Counted from the stretch's first letter, positions 6,183 to 13,742 are shown. The stretch: DNA of 15,215 bases from Fibrobacter sp. (GCA_012515825.1 JAAYXQ010000016.1:1-15215), one strand, 5' to 3'. Made by a program: numbers and translations. The notes: a model not told the origin generated them from the letters alone.

Positions 6183-8480
6183 ATGTTTCAAAAAATAATA
6201 TTTGGTTTACTTTCTGTTTCTACGATTGCTTCTGCGACCGCTGCTGTAGAAATGCAGTCAAAAATTGACTCTACAGTGGAAGCGATTGAATCACGTCGAG
6301 GATTAGACATTGGTGGTACTGTTCGTGCTGTTTATGTAAAATCAACAGTTTCATCTGATCAAGATGTAAATGCAATTAATCAAATGCCAGATCGAGAAAT
6401 GAACGAATTTGTTCAACTAGATTTGGATATGAAATTTCGTCCTTGGGATAATATTCGTGCCAATCTTTTATTAAGGCTTGGTGCTGGAATGCAAGATTAT
6501 TTTGCAAATTCTGCAACCATGGTGAATGGGCAATGGATTAACGTTGAAGGTGAAATCGGAAAATCATTTCATTGGACAGTGGGCGATTTTCGTCAAAGAT
6601 ATTCTCCATTAACAGTCTTTTTACCTAGTGTCGACATTATGTATGAACCTACCATTTTTGCTCGTAATCGAGAAATGGCTCAAAAAGAAGCCTTAATTGA
6701 TGGTAATCAACGTAATTTGCAAGGTATAAATTTACAATTTCGTAAAAATCTAGATCCTGTATTAGGAGAATTTCGAGCTGAAGCTTTCTTTACGCGTTTA
6801 CGTCGCTCAGAACGCTTAGACACCACTGGAGCTGAAGGTAATTTGCTTCCAGGTGAAGGTATTGACGGTGCTTTACAAACAGGCACTTTTGATAAATATG
6901 CTACAGCAGCGAATTTGGAATGGTTTCCTTTAGATCGTAATTTAATGATTGGAGCTACATATTTATATGTTTTTGATGATGAAAAATCAAAGGCCACTAC
7001 TTTTTATAAAAATGACTTATATGCATCAAATAGAGGATCTCAGCCTGAGTTATACTATTTCAAAAAACCCGTTAATTTTAGAGATTCTTTACCTCAGTCT
7101 ACTCATGTGATTTCTGCTCGAGTTGGTGGTGATGTGGCAGGTGTTTTGAAATCAAAAAATTTGATATTAGATTTAACCGCTGAGGCTGCTTATTCAATAG
7201 ATAAGCTCTATAAAGAGTCTGCTATTCCTCAAACAGGGCTTGTTCCTCTTGTTGATGGTGATGGAAATGTTGTTTTGGATCCTATTACATCAGAGCCTGT
7301 TTATGTGGAGGGTGTTCTTTTACTTCAGGATATCAGTGGTGTAGCTTATGATACTTCTTGGGCTAATATAAGTGCTATTGAAGAAAATGATAACGGTTTA
7401 GCATTCAACGCCAACATAAATGCGGGTTATAAAACGGATTCATGGATGGCCAAAGTTTCTGCTGATTACATTTACAACGATTCTTCTTGGTATAACTCTC
7501 TGGCTCAATCCCCATCCTTTATTGCGAACCGTATTATGAATTCAGATAAGGATGGAAATCTATCAAAATACGGCGTTTATGCTCCACTTTATTCCTCTTT
7601 TGATGCGTTATATTTCTTTACTCCAAAGCATGCTCCTGTTTCCACATACTTAACTAATGATGATGATGGTATGAAAAATGGACAAACCGAGAGCTACAAC
7701 ATCGCTCCATATTCAAAGACCTCTTGGGGATCTAACGCTTATACAAGAAAAGAATTAGCTCTTATTGATCAGCTGTCTGATGCGAGTATTCAAATGGCTT
7801 TGCCAAATGGCTTAGCAACAGCAAATCGGACAGGTATTCGTGCTAATGTATTAGCTGGTTATGGCAAAGACAACATGATTGAAGTACAGGGACTTTATAC
7901 AAAACTAGATCAAGTCGAAGGATTGGGAAGTAGTAAAATTTCTTACACAGAATTTGGTGGGGGGGCAAAAATTGATGTGTTTGCTTTAATTGGAGTGGAT
8001 TTGCCTCTAGAATTAAGTGGTAGTTATAAACATTCAGAAAGATCTATTGAAAAAGCTGAATTTACTTCTGATTTTATTAACGTAGGTCTTTATGTACGTT
8101 ATTTGAAACGATTGGGTATTGCCGCTGGGTTCCAAATGATTAATTCAGAATTAAATACTACAGCAGCTCTAAGTCAATCATTCCGAATGAGTAATTTAAA
8201 AGTAGATGTTGCTCCTATTCTTAAAGGGACTCAAAAACAATGGATGGTGGGTTTAGACTATACACTTGCTCCACATGCATGGCTTGCTATAAACTATGGA
8301 CAAACGATGGTTTCTAATAAATATTATACCGCAGGTCTTGTAGATGCTAGTGGTGTTGTGAATTCAGAAACGAATCTTCCTGACTATATCTCTGGAATAA
8401 ATGCTGAATCAAATGCCCAAACGATTAAACATGAGTTTACTCGAGACATTATTCAAGCTACCATTAACGTGGAATTCTAA
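6183..8480 (+). CDS. Outer-membrane beta-barrel protein, second paralog
   Basis: A 765-aa exported protein of unknown family. ATG 6183 is preferred over GTG 6177 because AGAGG (6173-6177) stands 5 nt before it. The signal peptide ends near A-S-A-T-A-A. A helical segment follows (about 22-40), then L-D-I-G-G-T-V as the first strand. Residues 142-163 (S-P-L-T-V-F ... Y-E-P-T-I-F ... N-R-E) and A-L-P-N-G-L-A-T-A-N-R-T-G at 539-551 match the next gene closely, so the two are clear paralogs. The C-terminus I-N-V-E-F is a beta-signal. The length and strand density fit a large barrel with long extracellular loops. A run of seven G at 7959-7965 lies in the coding sequence. Substrate and role are unknown; its place in the operon suggests a polysaccharide-related surface function. 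Confidence 0.75.
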   Translation: MFQKIIFGLLSVSTIASATAAVEMQSKIDSTVEAIESRRGLDIGGTVRAVYVKSTVSSDQDVNAINQMPDREMNEFVQLDLDMKFRPWDNIRANLLLRLGAGMQDYFANSATMVNGQWINVEGEIGKSFHWTVGDFRQRYSPLTVFLPSVDIMYEPTIFARNREMAQKEALIDGNQRNLQGINLQFRKNLDPVLGEFRAEAFFTRLRRSERLDTTGAEGNLLPGEGIDGALQTGTFDKYATAANLEWFPLDRNLMIGATYLYVFDDEKSKATTFYKNDLYASNRGSQPELYYFKKPVNFRDSLPQSTHVISARVGGDVAGVLKSKNLILDLTAEAAYSIDKLYKESAIPQTGLVPLVDGDGNVVLDPITSEPVYVEGVLLLQDISGVAYDTSWANISAIEENDNGLAFNANINAGYKTDSWMAKVSADYIYNDSSWYNSLAQSPSFIANRIMNSDKDGNLSKYGVYAPLYSSFDALYFFTPKHAPVSTYLTNDDDGMKNGQTESYNIAPYSKTSWGSNAYTRKELALIDQLSDASIQMALPNGLATANRTGIRANVLAGYGKDNMIEVQGLYTKLDQVEGLGSSKISYTEFGGGAKIDVFALIGVDLPLELSGSYKHSERSIEKAEFTSDFINVGLYVRYLKRLGIAAGFQMINSELNTTAALSQSFRMSNLKVDVAPILKGTQKQWMVGLDYTLAPHAWLAINYGQTMVSNKYYTAGLVDASGVVNSETNLPDYISGINAESNAQTIKHEFTRDIIQATINVEF
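7959..7965 (+). repeat. G7 homopolymer inside a barrel gene
   Basis: Seven consecutive G encode part of a triple glycine (residues 592-594 of the second barrel). In such A/T-rich DNA a G7 run stands out. The frame is intact here. A slip of one base would truncate the barrel after about 595 of 765 residues. Confidence 0.7.
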
Positions 8481-8494
8481 GGGAGAAAGTACTT

Positions 8495-10621
8495 ATGAAT
8501 AAGGAATTGAAAAAAATGAATTTCAAGGTAGCCTTTTTTTCTTTAATTTTTGTAACTGCAACGGCTGTTGCTAATGATACTGTCGTTGATTCTACTTCTG
8601 TGGAGTCAAGGCAAAAAAGCCTATTAGAAAAGCTTACTGACTTTGAAGCAAATTCACTAGGTTTTGCTATTAACGGATCAGCGAAAGCAGGCTATTTGAA
8701 CTCCTCTCTTGATGCAGAAGAAACCGTTAGTGGAACAAAATTGAGCGAGGCCTCGGCTTATACTCAAATGAATCTAATTTTTTCTGTCCGTCCAAGTGCA
8801 GAAACAGTTGCCAAATTTGACTTACGTTTTCAGAAAGATTGGCAAAATGCTCATCGTGAAGGAAATAACTCTCCAATCACTATGTGGTGGAGTTATGATG
8901 GTGACATTATGCAAAAGCACGTATCCTTTAATTTAGGGCATATGCGTGTTGCTTATACCCCTTTTACTGTTTACCAACCTTTATCTGAATTTATTTATGA
9001 ACCATCTATTTTTCAAGAGCATCGTGAAAATGTGATGAAAGATAAAAACTTAGATGGTTCAAATAATAGATTGATGCAGGGTATTAATGCTACTTATACT
9101 TCTGGTAAAGTAGGGTTGTTTGATGATATTTTTGCTCACGGTACAATGGCTCGTTTAAGAGCAATGGCGAAAAAAAGCGATCAGGTCTTTTTTGATTTTG
9201 ACCGTTCTGATCGCTATCTATTTGCAGGCAATATTGGTGCGCAATGGAGAGGTTTTACTATAGGAGTTAATGATGCCTATACGTTTAATCCTGTTCGTTC
9301 TTCTAGAACAGCCCCTGTTATTGCTTCTGATACTCTTTATTACGATTACAATAATGTCTTAAGTGTTGAACTTGGTTTTGATTCTAAGAATATTCTTTCA
9401 GATGTGTTTCACTTTGCTGTAAAGGCTGAGTATGCTCTATCCAACTGGAGTTATTATAAAGATTACATTCACTCTTATGTAGATAAGGAAATTGTAGTTG
9501 TAAATGATACCACCATCGTTGATGGAATCATTAATACACGAGATGCAGGCTACTTAGCTTATCGAAATAAAACAATCAATAATCTTGCCACGGAAAAAAT
9601 AACAAGCTTAGATAATAAAGGTGCTTTGAATATCAATTTTCTGGCAGATGTAAATATTGCTAAATTCCAAATTAATGCAGATGCTAATGTTTTGATGGTT
9701 GATAAAGATTTTCAGGCTGAATTAGCTATGACTCCAACAACTATTTCAAATATGCCTATCTTAAATAGCGATGCAGAATTTAATAATGCATCTTTGGCTC
9801 CTTTAATGAGTAATATTCGTTCAGGTTCTCTTGAAAACTTATATTTCTCTTTGTATGAATCAGTTCCTATGAACTCTTCAAACATACTAGTCAAAGACCC
9901 AAGCGTATATGAATCTGAATACTATCGGTTGTATAACAATTTTAAATATGCTCAGTATTATCGCAATGGATTCCATAATTTTGCTTTAACAAGAACAGAG
10001 TTATTGTCTACTTCTTATGCTCTTGATCCTTCTTCGGATATTGCTCTTCCTTTTGGCCTTGCTACACCAAATAGGACAGGTGGTAATATGGACCTCTCAG
10101 CAAAGTGGAATGATGCGATTAGTGCAAAGATTGTATTTGGTTATTATCTTGCTGATGAAATTCTTAATACAGAAGAGTTTTCGTTTATCAGTGGCTCTGA
10201 ATATTTGCGAGTCGGTGGTGGTTTTAATATTGAATTCGAGAGACTAGTTAATCTTCCTAAAGACTTAGGACTTCAATTTGGGACTTCTTATGAAATGACT
10301 AATGAAAGTGGGTATTTGGGACGTAGTGTTTCTCGTATGATGGTTGGTTTTGATGCTTCCTATAAGAATTGGTCTCTTTTAACGGGTTTCCAGATGTTTG
10401 ATAGAGATTATGAAAAACCTTATTTTGGAATTATTCATAACACCTCAGAAAAGTTAGCGATGACTGGTGTTCGTTATAAGTTTTCTGCTGGTGCTTATGC
10501 CACACTTCAGTATGGTTACATGATTAATGCTGTGGATTATTTAGATCTTTTATCGGGTGCCGTTAAAACACTTGAAATTAATAAAAATATCTTAATGGCC
10601 GACGTAACGGTTAATTTCTAA
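8495..10621 (+). CDS. Outer-membrane beta-barrel protein, third paralog
   Basis: A 708-aa exported protein of unknown family. The ATG follows GGGAGA at 8481-8486 by 8 nt. The signal peptide ends near A-T-A-V-A-N (residues 22-27). A helical stretch (about 34-52) leads to A-I-N-G-S-A as the first strand. Shared motifs with the preceding gene are P-F-T-V-Y ... Y-E-P-S-I-F ... H-R-E at 156-178, M-Q-G-I-N near 194-198, and A-L-P-F-G-L-A-T-P-N-R-T-G at 517-529. The last residues V-T-V-N-F form a barrel insertion signal. Both the 3' end and the following ribosome binding site closely resemble those of the second barrel, consistent with tandem duplication. The three barrels may form a hetero-oligomer or have divided substrate ranges; neither can be read from sequence. 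Confidence 0.75.
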   Translation: MNKELKKMNFKVAFFSLIFVTATAVANDTVVDSTSVESRQKSLLEKLTDFEANSLGFAINGSAKAGYLNSSLDAEETVSGTKLSEASAYTQMNLIFSVRPSAETVAKFDLRFQKDWQNAHREGNNSPITMWWSYDGDIMQKHVSFNLGHMRVAYTPFTVYQPLSEFIYEPSIFQEHRENVMKDKNLDGSNNRLMQGINATYTSGKVGLFDDIFAHGTMARLRAMAKKSDQVFFDFDRSDRYLFAGNIGAQWRGFTIGVNDAYTFNPVRSSRTAPVIASDTLYYDYNNVLSVELGFDSKNILSDVFHFAVKAEYALSNWSYYKDYIHSYVDKEIVVVNDTTIVDGIINTRDAGYLAYRNKTINNLATEKITSLDNKGALNINFLADVNIAKFQINADANVLMVDKDFQAELAMTPTTISNMPILNSDAEFNNASLAPLMSNIRSGSLENLYFSLYESVPMNSSNILVKDPSVYESEYYRLYNNFKYAQYYRNGFHNFALTRTELLSTSYALDPSSDIALPFGLATPNRTGGNMDLSAKWNDAISAKIVFGYYLADEILNTEEFSFISGSEYLRVGGGFNIEFERLVNLPKDLGLQFGTSYEMTNESGYLGRSVSRMMVGFDASYKNWSLLTGFQMFDRDYEKPYFGIIHNTSEKLAMTGVRYKFSAGAYATLQYGYMINAVDYLDLLSGAVKTLEINKNILMADVTVNF

Positions 10622-10634
10622 GGGAGATATTTGT

Positions 10635-11342
10635 ATGAATAAAAAAATGAATTTATTATTAGCTTTCTTCTCGTTAGCTTTTATGTCTTGTTCAGACATA
10701 TCTTCAAATTCTTCTGATTTTGTGGTTGCCACCACAAATACTGATTTAGCCATTTACTCTGCACCAGGTGATTTTGATTTAGAAACGTATTTGGTATTAA
10801 ATCCAGACGTTAAGTACAATCAAATTATTATGGATTTAAAAAACAATAGTTTTTATAATCCAGAACGCCTTGACTCCATGGTAACAACAAAAAATGATGC
10901 CGCGACGGTGGCAGCCGCTAAGGCAAGTTTTGAGGCAGATAATTTAGCTTTTTTGAAAACGGATCCATCATTTACGAAACGTATTTTTAAAATGGCTGGA
11001 TACAGTGAATCTTCTTGGTTACATGTAGATTCTTTGAATTCAGAACAAAAGAAGATGATACTTCGTTTTAATAGGCAGCAAAATGGAGCACCTTCTTTTC
11101 AAGAAGATACAACTTATTTGTTTACATTTAAGTATGATAATGAACTACTTGAAAATCATTATACCATGTTTGGTTTATTAAATGGGCGTCCTTATAGGTA
11201 TTGTAATGGTGCCAGTGAACTTGTTTTACCAAAAAGTCAGGTCGTTCCAGATACCTTAGGTAAACGTCCTTTTATTTTGGACTACAGTGCAAATTTATTT
11301 TGTTATGATTCTACAACGTCAACAATTTATGCTATTAAGTAA
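10635..11342 (+). CDS. Lipoprotein of unknown family in the barrel operon
   Basis: A 235-aa protein with a hydrophobic N-terminus ending in F-M-S-C (Cys19) followed by D-I-S-S-N-S-S, so a lipoprotein. I do not recognise the family. The mature part is mixed: D-F-D-L-E-T-Y-L-V-L-N-P-D-V near 55, an alanine-rich helix near 85-98, and a strand-rich C-terminal half with two cysteines (in Y-R-Y-C-N-G and L-F-C-Y-D) that could pair. The size and the place between the barrels and the GH18-like gene would suit an accessory lipoprotein bound to a barrel, comparable in position only to Sus-type accessory lipoproteins. ATG is 7 nt after GGGAGA (10622-10627). No enzyme motif is visible. Confidence 0.65.
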   Translation: MNKKMNLLLAFFSLAFMSCSDISSNSSDFVVATTNTDLAIYSAPGDFDLETYLVLNPDVKYNQIIMDLKNNSFYNPERLDSMVTTKNDAATVAAAKASFEADNLAFLKTDPSFTKRIFKMAGYSESSWLHVDSLNSEQKKMILRFNRQQNGAPSFQEDTTYLFTFKYDNELLENHYTMFGLLNGRPYRYCNGASELVLPKSQVVPDTLGKRPFILDYSANLFCYDSTTSTIYAIK

Positions 11343-11356
11343 GGTGGTCGATAATT

Positions 11357-12406
11357 ATGATTAAAAAGCTTATCTGCCTTTTAGTTTTTTCTGTTTCATT
11401 GCTTTTTGCTAGTGATTTTCAAGTGGGTGGATATTTCCCATATTGGGCACAGTATTCACAATTTGCACCAGAAAACATCCGCTTTAATTTTATCACGGAT
11501 GTTCATTACGGCTATTTAATTCCTTCTGAAGATGGTTCTTCTTTAGCTTTTGCTGATGAGTCTGATATCCCAAATTTTGAAAAACTTATTTCTCTATCAA
11601 AGGATAATAAAGTCCAGATTTCTGTTATAATTGGTGGTTCTGGTAATGAAGAATTAATGAAAACAGTTGCTTCCAATGAGAGTGCTCGTGGAGCTTTTGC
11701 AAATACAGCAAAAGAATTTGTTGATAAATATGGCATTTCAAAGGTGGAAATTGATTGGTTGCCTATAGAACAACCTGATTTTCTTTTATTTGATACATTG
11801 ATTACTTCTTTGAATTCTGTAGGAATTAGCGTATCAGCTACTGCCACTGGTTCTGTGGATGCTCCTGCTTTATATACAGCTGAAACATTGAATAAGCTTA
11901 GCACTATTTATGTGATGCTTACTGATCAAATGAGTGAATCGGAATCAGTACTTATTCCTAATTCTAATTTCAAATTTGCACAAGAAGTATTAAATGCCTA
12001 CACCTCCGCGGGAGTAGAAGGTAAAAAACTAGTTCCAGTGGTTCCAATGTATGGTAAAAGCTTTTTGAATGCGACTGGGTTAGGTACATCTCATAATGGC
12101 ATTGGAAGTGGTAATGAAGGTATCATTACTTATAAAGAATTAATGACTAAATTTGATTCTCCAGACTATAAGGTCTCTTTTGATGAATCTACGCAAAGTG
12201 AAGTTGCTGTTAGCGCAACAGAAGCTATTGTATTCAATGGAATTCCGTCAATGAAATCTTTGGCAACTTTTGTTAAAGATCAGAATTTAGGGGGAATAGC
12301 TGTATTTGATATTTCTGGTGATGATACTCATCCTATCATTTCTTTATTAGTGACAATAGGGCAGGTTTTACGTCCAGAAATAAAGTACAACACAAAAAAG
12401 AAGTGA
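11357..12406 (+). CDS. GH18-fold protein with a disrupted active site
   Basis: A 349-aa exported protein (signal cut near L-L-F-A-S, residue 18-19) with a GH18 (beta/alpha)8 pattern over its whole length. It shows V-G-G-Y-F-P-Y-W at 23-30, I-S-V-I-I-G-G at 88-94, V-P-M-Y-G-K-S-F at 229-236, a later T-Y-K-E-L segment, and G-G-I-A-V-F-D-I-S-G-D-D near the end. The catalytic motif D-G-x-D-x-D-x-E reads S-K-V-E-I-D-W-L at 128-135, so the proton-donor glutamate is Leu135 (codon 11759-11761) and two of three aspartates are lost. Hydrolysis by the GH18 mechanism, which needs this glutamate, is therefore not expected. A binding role (chi-lectin-like) is the best reading. The frame is intact, so it is not a decaying gene. 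ATG follows AAGGTGG (11341-11347) by 9 nt. It closes the operon. Confidence 0.8.
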   Translation: MIKKLICLLVFSVSLLFASDFQVGGYFPYWAQYSQFAPENIRFNFITDVHYGYLIPSEDGSSLAFADESDIPNFEKLISLSKDNKVQISVIIGGSGNEELMKTVASNESARGAFANTAKEFVDKYGISKVEIDWLPIEQPDFLLFDTLITSLNSVGISVSATATGSVDAPALYTAETLNKLSTIYVMLTDQMSESESVLIPNSNFKFAQEVLNAYTSAGVEGKKLVPVVPMYGKSFLNATGLGTSHNGIGSGNEGIITYKELMTKFDSPDYKVSFDESTQSEVAVSATEAIVFNGIPSMKSLATFVKDQNLGGIAVFDISGDDTHPIISLLVTIGQVLRPEIKYNTKKK

Positions 12407-12510
12407 TAAAACGCATAAAAAAATTGTAATAAATTTTTATCGTGCTATTTTCTTCTTTTGAATTTATATTATATGTACATGTTATTTTTAACAAAAAAGA
12501 GAGAAAAAAT
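12407..12510 (+). promoter_or_regulatory. Spacer with a weak promoter for the T9SS-sorted protein
   Basis: The best sigma70-like match is TTGTAA at 12424-12429 and TATTTT at 12446-12451, spaced 16 nt. An 8-bp palindrome ATGTACAT lies at 12473-12480. A purine-rich GAGAG at 12499-12503 stands 7 nt before ATG 12511. No convincing terminator for the preceding operon is present, so read-through into the next gene is possible. Confidence 0.35.
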
Positions 12511-13512
12511 ATGAATAAAATTGCATTGTTCGGCCTAGTTGCAGCATCTGGTTCATTTGCTGCAGGCACACTTTGGAATATGACTGTTGATGCTTATCAA
12601 GTTCAAGTTCCAGAAACTGTAATCTGTGATAAAAACGGTGAAGACTATGGTGCTGCTTGTTATGAATCTACAGGTGGTTGGTGGTTTGCTTATGTCGGTG
12701 ACGACGCAGATGGCCAAGTCATGACCTTTAGCCCAATCACAACGAATCCAGAAGACGGTACTTATAAGCTAATCACCACTGACGAATCTGATGGATCTAT
12801 TATTCCAAATGGTAACCTCATCGAAGGTGTTGGTTTACGAGTGACTATGTCTGCTGCTGGCGGTGCTTCAAGTACTCCTGCTATCGCTGGTATTGGTTTT
12901 AACTGGACAAAAGCCGAAACACCTATTGATCTCAGTGATAAAGCTGGTTATTGCATTGCATATTCTTGGACTGGTTCTCAAGCCCTTCAATTGGAACTTG
13001 GTTGGAAAGAAGATGTAGACGCTGGTGGTTATGGTTATGATACTTGGTATACTGCTCTACCAGCATCTACAGCTCCTACCGCTTTGGATCTTCCTTGGTC
13101 TAAGTTTAAACAAGATGGTTGGGATAAGGCAAAGCAACCTATAACTGTAGCTCAAACTGAAGCAGTCTCTGTTAAAATCCGTTTGAAAAACGCTGCTGCA
13201 GCAGAAATCAAAGGCACTCTAACCATTTATGATTTCGGTTACAGTGGTGATGGATGTACAGGTGGAGTTGGTATTGGTGATGTCGTGAAGGCTTCTGCAG
13301 CAAAGCTTCTTGTTGCTGGTCGTCAACTCTCTTTAAATGGCGTTAAAGGTGCTGCTTCTGTTGAAGTAATCAATCTCCAAGGTCAAGTTGTGTTGAAGAA
13401 CACGATGAATACTTCTGCATCTATGGATTTAATTAATCTTGATGCTGGTGTTTACATGGTTCGTGTAGCTGGAAAATCAGCTAATCTCACACAAAAAATT
13501 CTTCTTAAATAA
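12511..13512 (+). CDS. T9SS-sorted secreted carbohydrate-binding-like protein
   Basis: A 333-aa protein of three parts. First is a signal peptide cut after S-F-A (residue 17). Second is a beta-rich domain of about 20-250 with four cysteines (39, 50, 148, 249). Third is a C-terminal type IX sorting domain at about 261-333, with V-E-V-I-N-L-Q-G-Q-V-V, L-D-A-G-V-Y-M-V-R-V and the ending Q-K-I-L-L-K. The central domain resembles a jelly-roll binding module: L-D-L-P-W-S-K-F near 192-199, then V-K-I-R-L-K and T-L-T-I-Y-D-F-G-Y, the same order as in the CBM11-like protein. It has many exposed-looking tryptophans and no catalytic motif. I infer a cellulose- or glycan-binding surface protein. ATG 12511 is chosen over an upstream GTG at 12442 because the signal starts here. 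Codons are richer in C-ending forms (AAC, ATC, GAC) than in the barrels, suggesting high expression. Confidence 0.75.
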   Translation: MNKIALFGLVAASGSFAAGTLWNMTVDAYQVQVPETVICDKNGEDYGAACYESTGGWWFAYVGDDADGQVMTFSPITTNPEDGTYKLITTDESDGSIIPNGNLIEGVGLRVTMSAAGGASSTPAIAGIGFNWTKAETPIDLSDKAGYCIAYSWTGSQALQLELGWKEDVDAGGYGYDTWYTALPASTAPTALDLPWSKFKQDGWDKAKQPITVAQTEAVSVKIRLKNAAAAEIKGTLTIYDFGYSGDGCTGGVGIGDVVKASAAKLLVAGRQLSLNGVKGAASVEVINLQGQVVLKNTMNTSASMDLINLDAGVYMVRVAGKSANLTQKILLK

Positions 13513-13531
13513 TCTTAATTATTATGGATGA

Positions 13532-13565
13532 AAAAAAATACTTCGTTTTACGAAGTATTTTTTTT
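13532..13565 (+). terminator. Strong Rho-independent terminator
   Basis: AAAAAAATACTTCG (13532-13545) pairs with CGAAGTATTTTTTT (13551-13564) across a TTTTA loop, with a T-run. It is 19 nt after the stop of the T9SS-sorted protein. A-run and T-run on both sides would also let it act on the minus strand. Confidence 0.9.
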
Positions 13566-13654
13566 AATTAGTTCATATATTTTTATGCTTTTTTATTGAA
13601 AAAAGTGTGACTTTTCATTGGATATAGCTGTAAAACACATGAAAAAAACGTTAC

Positions 13655-13669
13655 AAATTGTACCAATTT
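13655..13669. repeat. Inverted repeat upstream of GH8 (distal)
   Basis: AAATTG-TAC-CAATTT is a perfect 6+6 inverted repeat with a 3-nt centre, about 70 bp upstream of the putative -10. It is a possible regulator site, though the A/T-rich context makes chance plausible. Confidence 0.35.
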
Positions 13670-13689
13670 AAAAAATCGTTTTCTTCGCT

Positions 13690-13705
13690 TGTGTTATTAA
13701 ACACA
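13690..13705. repeat. Inverted repeat upstream of GH8 (proximal)
   Basis: TGTGTT-ATTA-AACACA is a perfect 6+6 inverted repeat with a 4-nt centre, ending 13 bp before the GTAKAC direct repeat. The position just upstream of a promoter would suit an activator. TGTG...CACA is loosely like a CRP-type site, but the spacing is shorter than the classical one. Confidence 0.4.
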
Positions 13706-13718
13706 GAATAATGTTTTT

Positions 13719-13742
13719 GTAGACGACTGTATACATTATAAG
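13719..13742 (+). promoter_or_regulatory. GTAKAC direct repeat and -10 of the GH8 gene
   Basis: GTAGAC (13719-13724) and GTATAC (13729-13734) lie exactly 10 bp apart and are followed by TATAAG (13737-13742). The 10-mer TTTTGTAGAC (13715-13724) is identical at 3037-3046 upstream of the CBM/barrel operon, which is likewise followed by a TATAGG box. This supports a common regulator, or a common alternative -35-like element. Confidence 0.45.

Larger units (their letters stand above)
3196..12406 (+). other. Six-gene operon: CBM11-like, three barrels, lipoprotein, GH18-like
   Basis: Six plus-strand genes follow one another with 11, 12, 14, 13 and 14 nt between stop and chosen start. Each has a ribosome binding site in the gap, and I see no terminator or promoter between them. 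All six products carry export signals. The unit starts after the divergent region 2977-3195 and ends before a 104-nt spacer at 12407-12510. Co-expression and assembly into one surface complex is an inference from this layout. Confidence 0.85.

Noticed and set aside
6707..6997. 96-codon minus-strand open frame inside the second barrel gene
   Set aside because: Composition is basic and low in structure, and the plus-strand frame has clear homology to its paralog.
11512..11904. 130-codon open frame on the minus strand inside the GH18-like gene
   Set aside because: It lies wholly within a well-supported gene, has no ribosome binding site and no family-like features.
3921..12406. TonB-dependent (SusC-like) transporter identity for the barrels
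   Set aside because: No plug domain or TonB-box pattern is visible at the N-termini, and the ~710-765 aa length leaves little room beyond a barrel.
12412..12440. A/T-only hairpin after the GH18-like gene as an operon terminator
   Set aside because: The stem has only A-T pairs with unequal A and T runs, far weaker than the three clear terminators in the window.
12442..12510. GTG-started extension of the T9SS-sorted protein
   Set aside because: It would add a 23-residue hydrophobic stretch before a complete signal peptide, and the GAGAG site points to ATG 12511.
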